This document shows, one piece after another, positions 35,230 through 41,575 of a stretch of 44,778 nucleotides of DNA. The notes beneath the pieces are model-generated. The model had not been told where the DNA came from and ran no database searches. It worked only from the letters and a program-made list of their open reading frames with translations. Position 1 is the stretch's first letter, and the number at the start of each line of letters is the position of its first letter. Source of the DNA: a virus; IMG/VR virus record IMGVR_UViG_3300033143_004168, positions 1 through 44,778 of that record; one strand, 5' to 3'. The position numbers were made by a program, and so were the translations under genes.

Positions 35230-36492
35230 TTAAAGTGATATCAAATCAGTTATTTTTTTCGTTTCTTTGGGCACAATTGTTTTAATTGTGTCCTCTATTA
35301 TTGTGCGTTCGTATTGCTCGAACGCTTTATTAATTATACAACACTGTAAAGCTTCAAACGGTGGTAAATCGTACGTACATAAATCCACAGCAGACTTGAT
35401 ACCTCTAAAGTCCACGCTTTTAGTGCTGATTTCGCCATGACGTGCCTTCTCTCTTAAATCATCAAACACTGTTGCAAACAGTTTCAACGTGTCTGTACTG
35501 TAAAAAGGGAATGACATATGTAATAAAGCCGTTAAATCGTCTATATTTAGTGGCTCTATGTGAATAATTGCAAAACGTGATGTATATGCTTCACTTAATT
35601 CTCTAGTACCTGTGTAACCGTAATTCATAGTACCGATAAAGCGTGTGCACTCGTGAGCATACACTCTGTCATAGCCAGGGATGTCTATATAACGTCTATC
35701 GTCAAAGAGTGAGTGCAACACTGACGTTGCGTCGGCTTTCGCCATATTTAATTCGTCAATAACGCAGAAACCGCCGTGTTTAGCAGCTTCTATTATGCCA
35801 GCAGGCTTAAAGACGATATTACCATCTCTAAGTGTGTCATTCCCTATTAAGCTACCAGCGTCAGTATAACTATGACATGATATATTCCACACCGGACGCT
35901 GAAAATAAAAAGCCATGTTCTCAGCAAGAACGTTCTTTCCTGTGGCCTTTTCACCTTCTAAAATAACATTTTTACCGGCAAGCAGATTCGTTATTACCTG
36001 TCTTAACACGCTACCTCCTCGGAATAACCTGTTTCCGTTAATTTTAGGTATACGTGCTTTCAATTCTTCGTCTACGATAGGTGCACTATTCCTGTACGCA
36101 ACCATAGCATCTATAGTTTTAACCGGAACACCCTCGTTTAATAAAAAATCACGTGCTGTAATTTTACGTTTACTCATAAACTCCTCCTTTTTCTCCGTTT
36201 TTACGGATGTTTCTGTTTCTGTTTCTGTTTCACTTGACGTCGTACTTGACGTCACTTTAACAGAATGAACGGTACCGTGTATTGATGATGATACCATAGT
36301 GAAATTTTTTGACGAATACGGAGACCATTTCCCTAAATTATTTTTAACTCTAAACTTTCCTTTTCCGTCTAATTTTGCGACGTATTGCTTTCCTAACGTT
36401 AATGTTTCACAAGATGACGTATTACATTGTACTAAGCACTCTTTTTCACTTACATTATACGCACCGTTTACGAATTGTAATACTATACTCAT
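35230..36492 (-). CDS. MoxR/CobS-type AAA+ ATPase
   Basis: A 420-residue protein. Residues 1-80 are a small strand-rich domain (VRNNLGKWSPYS-like text after GKQYVAKLDGKGKFRV), then comes a Thr/Glu linker made of TE repeats, then the AAA+ part from residue 106. Walker A is GEKATGKN (180-187), Walker B is FCVIDELNM (242-250), and SRFAIIHIEPL follows as in MoxR proteins. It pairs with the VWA gene 32618-34642, as CobS with CobT. An internal in-frame ATG (36177) preceded by AAAGGAGGAG could give a 315-residue short form without the N-terminal domain. Confidence 0.82.
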   Translation of the reverse strand: MSIVLQFVNGAYNVSEKECLVQCNTSSCETLTLGKQYVAKLDGKGKFRVKNNLGKWSPYSSKNFTMVSSSIHGTVHSVKVTSSTTSSETETETETSVKTEKKEEFMSKRKITARDFLLNEGVPVKTIDAMVAYRNSAPIVDEELKARIPKINGNRLFRGGSVLRQVITNLLAGKNVILEGEKATGKNVLAENMAFYFQRPVWNISCHSYTDAGSLIGNDTLRDGNIVFKPAGIIEAAKHGGFCVIDELNMAKADATSVLHSLFDDRRYIDIPGYDRVYAHECTRFIGTMNYGYTGTRELSEAYTSRFAIIHIEPLNIDDLTALLHMSFPFYSTDTLKLFATVFDDLREKARHGEISTKSVDFRGIKSAVDLCTYDLPPFEALQCCIINKAFEQYERTIIEDTIKTIVPKETKKITDLISL

Positions 36493-36538
36493 AATACCAC
36501 TCCCTTTAAAAAAATTGGCTCAACCAACCAGTGTGAAC

Positions 36539-36567
36539 ATAATAGCACATCATTCCAAAAAAGTCAA
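36539..36567 (-). promoter_or_regulatory. Sigma-A-type promoter for the MoxR-VWA cassette
   Basis: On the - strand: TTGACT (36562-36567), 17-nt spacer, TATTAT (36539-36544). An A/T palindrome (CAC-T7-A6-GTG, 36569-36587) lies just upstream of the -35 and may act as an UP element or operator. Confidence 0.75.
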
Positions 36568-36614
36568 GCACTTTTTTTAAAAAAGTGGTGTAAGCCAGTC
36601 ATACCAATGGTTTG

Positions 36615-37379
36615 CTAAAGCTCAATAGGCTGTTCATGGGTATAATAATACATGAAATAATAATTAGCTTTATCAAATATAGAAGCGTAGAAAGAGTCAT
36701 TAGTATATTTATTTATATCTACTTGAATATAACATGGTATACGCGTAGTTTTAAGTAACGTCTTATTAGCTTTATCAACGTCATCAATAGTAAGCCATAT
36801 AAGTGTATCACCGACTAATGCCGACACACCTTTAGTATTGACGTGCCAATATCCGTTTAATTTACGCTCGTCATCTTTATCATTTATGACGTGAGGCATA
36901 TACTCGTTTCCTCCGTTTAACACACCGACGTTAAGACTAAAGCCGTCTAATTCGTCTACTAAGTCACGTATATCTTGAATTTTGTCCTGTGGACACCACC
37001 ACGGCGACGAATACGCCATGTGGTAATAGCTCTCCTGTGGCTCGTACACGTGCATGGGTTTATCCACAGAGACTTGTGATTCGTCTATTAATTTATACAC
37101 ACCCCAACAAAACACGTTACCCACAGGAAGCATAAACGTACGTGTACCAAAGCGTTCTCGGTCTTTATGTGTGCTTAATTTCGGCTTATGTATTGTCTGT
37201 TCTGCTAATTCGTTGACATCTTTACCTCGTTTAATCATAGCAGCATAATCTTCGATTATGCGTTTAACTGTGTTATTAAGCGTGTCGTTATCTACGACAC
37301 ATTTGTCACGTAAAAAGTCTATTAACGGCTCGCTTTGAATCGTAACAGTCGTTGTTAATTTCTTTTTATTGTTTGACAT
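36615..37379 (-). CDS. Unknown protein beside the MoxR cassette
   Basis: A 254-residue protein with ribosome site AAGGGGG. The N-terminal 70 residues look like a helical or RHH-like segment (LTTTVTIQSEPLIDFLRDKC, then LNNTVKRIIEDYAAMIKRG). The rest is a globular mix with many Tyr and Trp (MAYSSPWWCPQDKIQDIRDL, then LNGYWHVNTKGVSALVGDT). No enzyme motif is seen. It has its own strong promoter, is the first gene next to the repeat-rich region, and precedes the MoxR promoter. The N-terminal pattern could bind the adjacent repeats, but this is a guess. Confidence 0.6.
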   Translation of the reverse strand: MSNNKKKLTTTVTIQSEPLIDFLRDKCVVDNDTLNNTVKRIIEDYAAMIKRGKDVNELAEQTIHKPKLSTHKDRERFGTRTFMLPVGNVFCWGVYKLIDESQVSVDKPMHVYEPQESYYHMAYSSPWWCPQDKIQDIRDLVDELDGFSLNVGVLNGGNEYMPHVINDKDDERKLNGYWHVNTKGVSALVGDTLIWLTIDDVDKANKTLLKTTRIPCYIQVDINKYTNDSFYASIFDKANYYFMYYYTHEQPIEL

Positions 37380-37413
37380 AAAAAACCCCCTTAAATTTTG
37401 AGTTGTGTTTCAT

Positions 37414-37442
37414 ATTATACGAAAAATGTCAGATAAAGTCAA
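37414..37442 (-). promoter_or_regulatory. Sigma-A-type promoter
   Basis: On the - strand: TTGACT (37437-37442), 17-nt spacer, TATAAT (37414-37419). It would start a 28-nt leader before the 37379 gene and marks the left edge of the gene-free region. Confidence 0.8.
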
Positions 37443-37526
37443 GGCAATTTTAATAAAATTCTGTCAAATTATAGCCTAAAATATGGTAAAACCCCGAAAG
37501 GTTGATTTAAAGCCTTTTGTTATTTA

Positions 37527-37622
37527 CTGTCAATGTGTGGGAATAAATAACAAACGTTGATATTCCGGGCTGTATTCTTGACCAGTGAAAATTCAAAAAA
37601 ACGCTGTCAATGTGTAGGAATA
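37527..37622 (+). repeat. Two 19-bp direct repeats 77 bp apart
   Basis: CTGTCAATGTGTGGGAATA at 37527-37545 and CTGTCAATGTGTAGGAATA at 37604-37622 differ at one base. A related inverted form (TATTCCTACACACAG) lies at 37802-37816, in the hairpin. Confidence 0.8.
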
Positions 37623-37801
37623 GAGCAATATATTTACAGAGATTTACACGTATTTACTGGAATATGTTAAGGTCGATTCTTCATTATGGAGCGTTTAGAA
37701 AAAAGTGTAAAATGGCTGTAACGCAGTAATATCACGCTGTATTCTTTACCACCTTGTCTGTGTGGAAAATATTACCATGGAAAATTTTGGGAATTGGAAA
37801 T

Positions 37802-37853
37802 TATTCCTACACACAGTTCCCCCCCCTTATAGGGGGGAACGTGGTAAGGAATA
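37802..37853. promoter_or_regulatory. Large hairpin/cruciform with inverted iteron
   Basis: The inner stem GTTCCCCCC/GGGGGGAAC (37816-37824 and 37832-37840) has a 7-base loop. Outer arms TATTCCTAC (from 37802) and GTGGTAAGGAATA (37841-37853) can extend it imperfectly. The left outer arm is an inverted copy of the 19-bp repeat. Confidence 0.65.
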
Positions 37854-38015
37854 TTTCCTTCCCCGGAAATCAATTACAAAATGTGGAAACGATAAAATAA
37901 AGAATTTGGCGAAGGCTGGCGAAGGCTGTAAGCAGGCTTTGGCGTAGCGGACTTATGATAGTATGAGAGGTAATTATGTCAGGATGTCATTACAGGGAGG
38001 GAGACTCCCCTTTTA

Positions 38016-38108
38016 TGTCACGTGACAAGCGTGTCCGGCTTTTTGACATTTAACGCATGAGCTAAATGTCACGTGAGTTAAATGTCACGTGCGTTAAATG
38101 TCACGAAT
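38016..38108. repeat. 16-bp iteron-like repeats with inverted copy and palindrome
   Basis: Three direct copies with exact 16-bp spacing: GCTAAATGTCACGTGA (38061), GTTAAATGTCACGTGC (38077) and GTTAAATGTCACGAAT (38093). An inverted copy (TGACATTTAACGCATGA, 38044-38060) abuts them. The palindrome TGTCACGTGACA (38016-38027) shares the core. Confidence 0.8.
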
Positions 38109-38433
38109 TATGACGTTTTTGTCACGCTGCAACGTTACGACGTCACGTCGATGTTACGACGTTCGATTCGACGACACGATAATACGACGACATGACGACA
38201 TGACGATACGACAACGAGCTTCAAGGTTATAGAAAAATAGACATAAACCCCTAAATAGCTTATAACGTACACATAAGGCGTAAAATACGCCTTAATAGTA
38301 TAAAAATATAGACGGCTCAATTTTGAGCAGTCCACTATTAACTTAATAGTTTATGCATTAATCACGTAAAATATATGCAAAAAACTATTTTTATATTAAA
38401 TATAATATTATAATACTTTTAAGCATAAAAATT

Positions 38434-38481
38434 AAAAATAAGCGTAAAAATAAGCGTAAAAATAAGTGTAAAAATAAGCGT
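38434..38481. repeat. Four tandem 12-bp repeats
   Basis: Units AAAAATAAGCGT, with one AAAAATAAGTGT, start at 38434, 38446, 38458 and 38470. They follow directly after the - strand terminator and are A-rich, so they may also be an unwinding element. Confidence 0.85.
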
Positions 38482-38509
38482 AAAAAAAGGGGGTGTTCAA
38501 CCCCCTTAA
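38482..38509 (-). terminator. Rho-independent terminator of the first left operon
   Basis: On the - strand an 8-bp stem AAGGGGGT/ACCCCCTT with a 5-base loop is followed by TTTTTTTA. It overlaps the stop codon of the 38506-38721 gene and ends the operon beginning at 39471. Confidence 0.85.
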
Positions 38510-38721
38510 TTGCTTAACAGAAAATTGCGTACTGATAACAATTTTCTGTTATCCCACGAACGTGTGGCGGCACGTTCTAAGACTTTTTCTTTATGTTCTG
38601 GCATATTCGCCAGCTTTTCTGGATTGTTCCATATTTCCGTGGAACAATCCCCTTTTTTGAGGGTATAACGTATACCCTCAATTGTTATTGATTTACAAAT
38701 TACTCTTATTTGTTTACTCAT
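38506..38721 (-). CDS. Small early protein, unknown
   Basis: A 71-residue protein with ribosome site AAAAGGAGG. It starts with two strands (KQIRVICKSITIEGIRYTLK) followed by charged helices (PEHKEKVLERAATRSWDN). No family is recognised. It is the last gene of the first left operon, ends in a terminator and has a structured leader related to that of gene 34674-35141. It is probably an early host-takeover or regulatory protein, inferred from position only. Confidence 0.6.
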   Translation of the reverse strand: MSKQIRVICKSITIEGIRYTLKKGDCSTEIWNNPEKLANMPEHKEKVLERAATRSWDNRKLLSVRNFLLSN

Positions 38722-38740
38722 GGATAACCTCCTTTTATTT

Positions 38741-38783
38741 CCCCGTGCGGGGATAATTTTGGTGCGGGATTCGCAGCTCCCGC
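38741..38783 (-). promoter_or_regulatory. Tandem-hairpin leader related to that at 35159-35206
   Basis: On the - strand GCGGGA-GCTGCGAA-TCCCGC (38764-38783), then ACCAAAATTA, then CCCC-GCAC-GGGG (38741-38752), then AAAAGGAGG. The first hairpin loop matches RCTGYGAR of the other leader, and a stem pair is swapped (C-G for G-C), which supports RNA pairing. Confidence 0.6.
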
Positions 38784-38789
38784 GGACTG

Positions 38790-38969
38790 TTAATATCCGT
38801 ACTTGCCTACATCTTTGATGTAGGCTTGGCAGATATCTGCCAAATCTTCTTCTCTACGTCTCATATCTTCGTAGAGAAGATTGCAGTTGGAGTCTTCCCA
38901 CTGTTCCAGGATGTCGATGTATTCATCGACTTCCTTCTTTATTTTTTTTATTATTACTATTCTGTTCAT
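38790..38969 (-). CDS. Small acidic early protein, unknown
   Basis: A 59-residue protein with ribosome site AAAGGAGG. It is highly charged and helical: a basic start (RIVIIKKIKKEVDEYIDIL) and an acidic middle (EQWEDSNCNLLYEDM), ending KDVGKYGY. No family is recognised. It sits between the PC4-like gene and the 71-residue gene in one operon. Confidence 0.65.
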   Translation of the reverse strand: MNRIVIIKKIKKEVDEYIDILEQWEDSNCNLLYEDMRRREEDLADICQAYIKDVGKYGY

Positions 38970-39009
38970 AATTCAACCTCCTTTGATTTTTTTTGGTAGA
39001 AATAATGCA

Positions 39010-39471
39010 CTATTTTACGTGCATTAATTTCGCACCTAATTTTCTTAATTCTATCGGCGTCAATGCCGACAGAATATTTTCAATCTCTAATTCTACCGGC
39101 TTTTCAGCCTGTTTTGGCTTCGGCTTTTCAACCGGCTTTTTAGCCGGTTGTTGCGCCTTTATGATTGACGCCGCAGTTTCGGCGTCTATTCCTGCTTGTA
39201 GCAGGACTTTTAATAACTTTTCATTGTCTGACGTGGGTTTTTGTTCCCACAATTTGTTACTGTCTGCATATGACAGTAACTCTTTACATCTTGCAATAAA
39301 ATCTACAAGCTGCTGACGTTCTTTAAAGGTCACTTGACCTTTAAAGAATCCCTCCCCACCCTCTGTACTTACGTACATTGGGCAAATTTTGACTAACTCT
39401 TTGCCCTTGTACGTATTTGTCTCAATTCTCACTTTTCTTGATGCTGACAAACTTATTTCTTTCTTAAACAT
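39010..39471 (-). CDS. PC4/YdbC-like ssDNA-binding or transcription cofactor, tentative
   Basis: A 153-residue protein; ATG 39471 follows AAGGGAG, and a longer frame overlaps the promoter. Residues about 10-65 (KVRIETNTYKGKELVKICPM then EGFFKGQVTFKERQQLVDFI) follow the strand pattern of PC4-like cofactors that bind ssDNA and RNA polymerase regions. A Pro/Lys-rich linker (AKKPVEKPKPKQAEKPVE) joins to a C-terminal helix. It is the first gene after the strongest left promoter. The family call rests on a weak text match. Confidence 0.5.
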   Translation of the reverse strand: MFKKEISLSASRKVRIETNTYKGKELVKICPMYVSTEGGEGFFKGQVTFKERQQLVDFIARCKELLSYADSNKLWEQKPTSDNEKLLKVLLQAGIDAETAASIIKAQQPAKKPVEKPKPKQAEKPVELEIENILSALTPIELRKLGAKLMHVK

Positions 39472-39497
39472 GCAACAACACTCCCTTAAATTTTTAT

Positions 39498-39521
39498 TTG
39501 TCGAGCGAAAACGTTCGACAA
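39498..39521 (-). promoter_or_regulatory. 5'-end hairpin of the first left operon mRNA
   Basis: TTGTCGA and TCGACAA pair over 7 bp around GCGAAAACGT, whose inner CG can pair too. It begins at the predicted transcription start, so it would form the 5' end of the mRNA, a common stabilising feature. Confidence 0.6.
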
Positions 39522-39525
39522 TAAC

Positions 39526-39554
39526 ATCATAGCACACTATGACAAGTTTGTCAA
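39526..39554 (-). promoter_or_regulatory. Strong left-arm promoter with palindrome over the -35
   Basis: On the - strand: TTGACA (39549-39554), 17-nt spacer, TATGAT (39526-39531). A-tracts upstream look like an UP element. The palindrome TGACAA-GT-TTGTCA (39540-39553) overlaps the -35 and spacer, as at the 23485 promoter. Confidence 0.85.
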
Positions 39555-39970
39555 TACTTTTTTTAAAACTTTTTTTGTTGTCTGTAATGTGCTATATGAC
39601 TGCATTACAGACAATAACATAATTTATTTTTAAAAGTTTTTTGAATTTTTCTATGAAATTTTATAGTTTTATTTTCTATTTATTTCTATTAAATTAAAAT
39701 GAAATAAACTGTATTTAATGTAAATTAATGTCAAACGAAATCGGAAGTACCTTTTCCAATATATGGGTATTTTTTCCTTAGCAGACGCTCCCCTAGGGAG
39801 ACTCCCCTCTCTTTAAAAATATTTTTTAAAAATACCTTCTTTTAAAAAATATTTTTTAAAATTTCAATCTCTTTTAAAATTTCGGAGTACCTTTTACCTC
39901 CTCCCCACGCCATTTTGAGCCTTCTTACAGCAATTTACACAAAAATTTGTCAAATTTCGTGAAAAATTTG
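39555..39970. other. Intergenic control region between divergent arms
   Basis: No gene is seen. It holds a 12-bp perfect inverted repeat (TTGTCTGTAATG 39578-39589, CATTACAGACAA 39603-39614), a perfect 22-bp A/T palindrome (39840-39861), GGGAGACTCCCCT (39796-39808, also at 37999-38011), a GGARGTACCTTTT near-repeat, and AAAAATTTGT twice, 21 bp apart, beside the right promoter. Together these suggest operator sites and easily melted DNA. Confidence 0.6.
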
Positions 39971-39999
39971 TTGACAATTCCAAAAAAGTGTGCTATTCT
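39971..39999 (+). promoter_or_regulatory. Right-arm promoter
   Basis: TTGACA (39971-39976), 17-nt spacer, TATTCT (39994-39999). It drives the short operon 40124-41435. The -35 overlaps the second AAAAATTTGT repeat. Confidence 0.8.
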
Positions 40000-40009
40000 A
40001 TTCACAGAG

Positions 40010-40099
40010 CCAACCACAGGGAAAAATTAACAAGAAAACTGGCTTCAACCGACAAACTTCCCCAGTTTTTATCAAGTTCATCACCACCCTGTGGTCTGG
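40010..40099 (+). promoter_or_regulatory. Structured 5' leader of the right operon
   Basis: ACCACAGGG (40013-40021) pairs perfectly with CCCTGTGGT (40087-40095), enclosing an inner 8-bp hairpin AAAACTGG/CCAGTTTT (40035-40042 and 40062-40069) that is followed by a T-run. The inner hairpin could terminate transcription and the outer pairing could stabilise it, so this may be an attenuator or ligand-responsive leader about 118 nt long. Confidence 0.6.
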
Positions 40100-40123
40100 T
40101 ATATAAATTAAGGGGGTCAATCT

Positions 40124-40582
40124 ATGAATGACGAATTAAAAAGACAAATCGAAGAAGAACTAGAGCAGAGAGCAAACGTGTTAAAAGACGCAAAGAATCT
40201 TTTAATACAGGACTTTAATTTCTATATCAACACTGAAGTCATGTCACGCATTAAACAAAGCTTACGTGACGTTTTAAGTAAATACGTCAAAACACCTGAG
40301 TTATGCATTAGTATTATTAATGACGCACAGTTTGAACAAGTCTTAGGCAATGCACTCTTATCCAGTCTTATGACAGGTGTTACAGGTGGTGCAAATTATC
40401 TGGGTCGTATCGCTAATCCAGACAGAGCAATAGAACAGATACGTCAGGATACGTATAACTTTCATGCAAAATCCAGTAAATCAGCGAAAGCAAAAACAAC
40501 GTCAAAGTCAAAATTAGAGGTTGCGAAAAAGAACGTCATAAAGCATAATACATCGGAGAAATCGAATGGCACTAAACACTAG
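40124..40582 (+). CDS. Early right-arm protein, unknown
   Basis: A 152-residue protein with ribosome site AAGGGGG. It is helical (LKRQIEEELEQRANVLKDAK, then FYINTEVMSRIKQSLRDVL), with a central Gly-rich segment (LMTGVTGGANYLGR) and a basic, Lys/Ser-rich tail (SSKSAKAKTTSKSKLEVAKK). No family is recognised. The basic tail may bind nucleic acid. It is the first gene after the structured leader. Confidence 0.6.
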   Translation: MNDELKRQIEEELEQRANVLKDAKNLLIQDFNFYINTEVMSRIKQSLRDVLSKYVKTPELCISIINDAQFEQVLGNALLSSLMTGVTGGANYLGRIANPDRAIEQIRQDTYNFHAKSSKSAKAKTTSKSKLEVAKKNVIKHNTSEKSNGTKH

Positions 40583-40817
40583 TCCGGAATATGACATCTT
40601 TGAGCAGCTTCAAAAAGACGTTTTAGAACATACTAGAAGGGCTTATGCACGTTGCGGAAGTACAGTTGCGAAAGCTTATATAACTGACATGTATGAATCT
40701 GTGTTAGATTGTATAGCTGACGCAAAAAAAGAGTATGAAAGGCGTATGACGAAGTATATTAAGCATTTTGGAATTAATTATATTAGGGGGGCTAATAATG
40801 TCAGAAAACAAGGTTAA
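40566..40817 (+). CDS. Small early right-arm protein, unknown
   Basis: An 83-residue protein with ribosome site GGAGAAA, starting inside the previous gene. It is mostly helical (FEQLQKDVLEHTRRAYARCG, then MYESVLDCIADAKKEYERRM). No motif is recognised. It is tightly linked to both neighbours by overlaps, so it is co-translated with them. Confidence 0.6.
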   Translation: MALNTSPEYDIFEQLQKDVLEHTRRAYARCGSTVAKAYITDMYESVLDCIADAKKEYERRMTKYIKHFGINYIRGANNVRKQG

Positions 40818-41343
40818 CCAATCATCACAACCAGAGGTACATCCATTTAAGATACCAACACAGGTATCGTTTGAAGAAATCATGCTGGCACTTAAAAAAG
40901 AGACTATTAAGCACACTTTAACAGAAAAAAGGCTTTTAAATCATAGTCTTTCAGACAAAGATAAACATGTTTTAAAAGATGACATACGTAATATTAGTCA
41001 TACAACCATTAATCAATTAGTGCAAGCTGAAATAGACGTTTCTGAAAGCATATATCAAAAGCGTTTTAATTCAGAACACGAATTTTACGGCGTATTGTGC
41101 GAAGAACTTGACGAAGTCGCTGACATATTAAACGACGTTAATAATGGTGTTGATACTATGTTTGGATTCGTAAAAAATGACAACCCGGATGCCATAATTA
41201 GCGTAGCAGACCGGCTATACTATGAAACTGTTGACGCTATAGCAGAGCTTATACAGGTAGCCGCTGTGTTAAAGAAAGGGTCTAAGTCTATGCAGGATTT
41301 GTATGGACTTACACAAAAACCGTTAGAAGGAAAACTAGAATGA
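40798..41343 (+). CDS. Helical-bundle protein, possibly MazG-like, unknown
   Basis: A 181-residue protein; ATG 40798 follows AGGGGGG. The C-terminal 90 residues (EFYGVLCEELDEVADILNDV, then DAIAELIQVAAVLKKG) resemble all-alpha MazG-type nucleotide pyrophosphohydrolases, with a CEELDE helix in the place of the EExxE motif. MazG enzymes cut nucleoside triphosphates. The second metal-binding motif is not clear, so activity is unsure. The N-terminal 90 residues are a separate helical part. Confidence 0.5.
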   Translation: MSENKVNQSSQPEVHPFKIPTQVSFEEIMLALKKETIKHTLTEKRLLNHSLSDKDKHVLKDDIRNISHTTINQLVQAEIDVSESIYQKRFNSEHEFYGVLCEELDEVADILNDVNNGVDTMFGFVKNDNPDAIISVADRLYYETVDAIAELIQVAAVLKKGSKSMQDLYGLTQKPLEGKLE

Positions 41344-41435
41344 GTGATACAGGAAAAGTTAACAGGATTTTCAATGACATTTTTGATAAATTAGAGTTGT
41401 ATAATAACTTAAAATTAGTTGACAAAAAGTTATAG
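41340..41435 (+). CDS. Possible 31-residue small protein
   Basis: The ATG overlaps the stop of the previous gene (ATGA), and GAAGG lies about 9 bases upstream. The short product (KVNRIFNDIFDKLELYNNLK) is helical and amphipathic. Its 3' end overlaps the promoter at 41419. It is supported only by the ribosome site and overlap, so it may be spurious. Confidence 0.4.
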   Translation: MSDTGKVNRIFNDIFDKLELYNNLKLVDKKL

Positions 41436-41447
41436 TTGTGATAGACT
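41419..41447 (+). promoter_or_regulatory. Promoter for a short RNA
   Basis: TTGACA (41419-41424), 17-nt spacer, TAGACT (41442-41447). Only about 70 bases lie between it and a terminator. Confidence 0.65.
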
Positions 41448-41453
41448 ATTACA

Positions 41454-41525
41454 AAGTAAACACTTACCTGTAGCTCATAGGTAACTCCTTTTAAAACCAA
41501 CGCTTGGTGGGGCGTTGGTTTTTTT
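41454..41525 (+). ncRNA. Candidate ~72-nt small RNA next to the small terminase gene
   Basis: A promoter, two hairpins and a terminator bound a stretch without any reading frame. Hairpin 1 is TTACCT/AGGTAA (41464-41469, 41479-41484) with a 9-base loop. Single-stranded CTCCTTTT (41485-41492), complementary to AAAAGGAG ribosome sites, lies between hairpin 1 and the terminator hairpin. Confidence 0.5.
41493..41525 (+). terminator. Rho-independent terminator
   Basis: An 11-bp stem AAAACCAACGC (41493-41503) and GCGTTGGTTTT (41512-41522) around an 8-base loop, with seven Ts. It ends the small RNA and the operon from 40124. Confidence 0.9.
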
Positions 41526-41526
41526 A

Positions 41527-41556
41527 TTGACAAATTTTGCGTTCATGCGTTAAAAT
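41527..41556 (+). promoter_or_regulatory. Late promoter before the small terminase
   Basis: TTGACA (41527-41532), 18-nt spacer, TAAAAT (41551-41556). It lies directly after the terminator T-run and about 20 bases before the small terminase start. Confidence 0.75.
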
Positions 41557-41575
41557 AATCATAAGGGGGTGTATT

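Larger units (their letters stand above)
37443..38481. other. Gene-free, repeat-rich region: candidate replication origin
   Basis: About 1 kb with no convincing gene. It contains: two 19-bp repeats (37527, 37604); GCTGTATTCTTxACCA at 37569 and 37736; a large hairpin (37802-37853); a tandem GGCGAAGGCT; a palindrome and 16-bp repeats (38016-38108); an ACGACR-rich stretch (about 38128-38215); and four 12-bp repeats (38434-38481). The mixture of iteron-like repeats, hairpin and A/T-rich DNA fits an origin of replication or a partition site. Confidence 0.6.

Noticed and set aside
32618-36492. Cobaltochelatase CobS/CobT for cobalamin synthesis
   Set aside because: No other cobalamin gene is present and the VWA protein carries an HEGGH-type domain; a general AAA+/VWA remodelling pair fits better.
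37762-37947. + strand frame of 61 codons in the gene-free region
   Set aside because: No ribosome site, runs across the hairpin and repeats, and the product has no plausible domain.
38135-38335. - strand frame of 66 codons
   Set aside because: No ribosome site. It arises from ACGAC-type low-complexity DNA.
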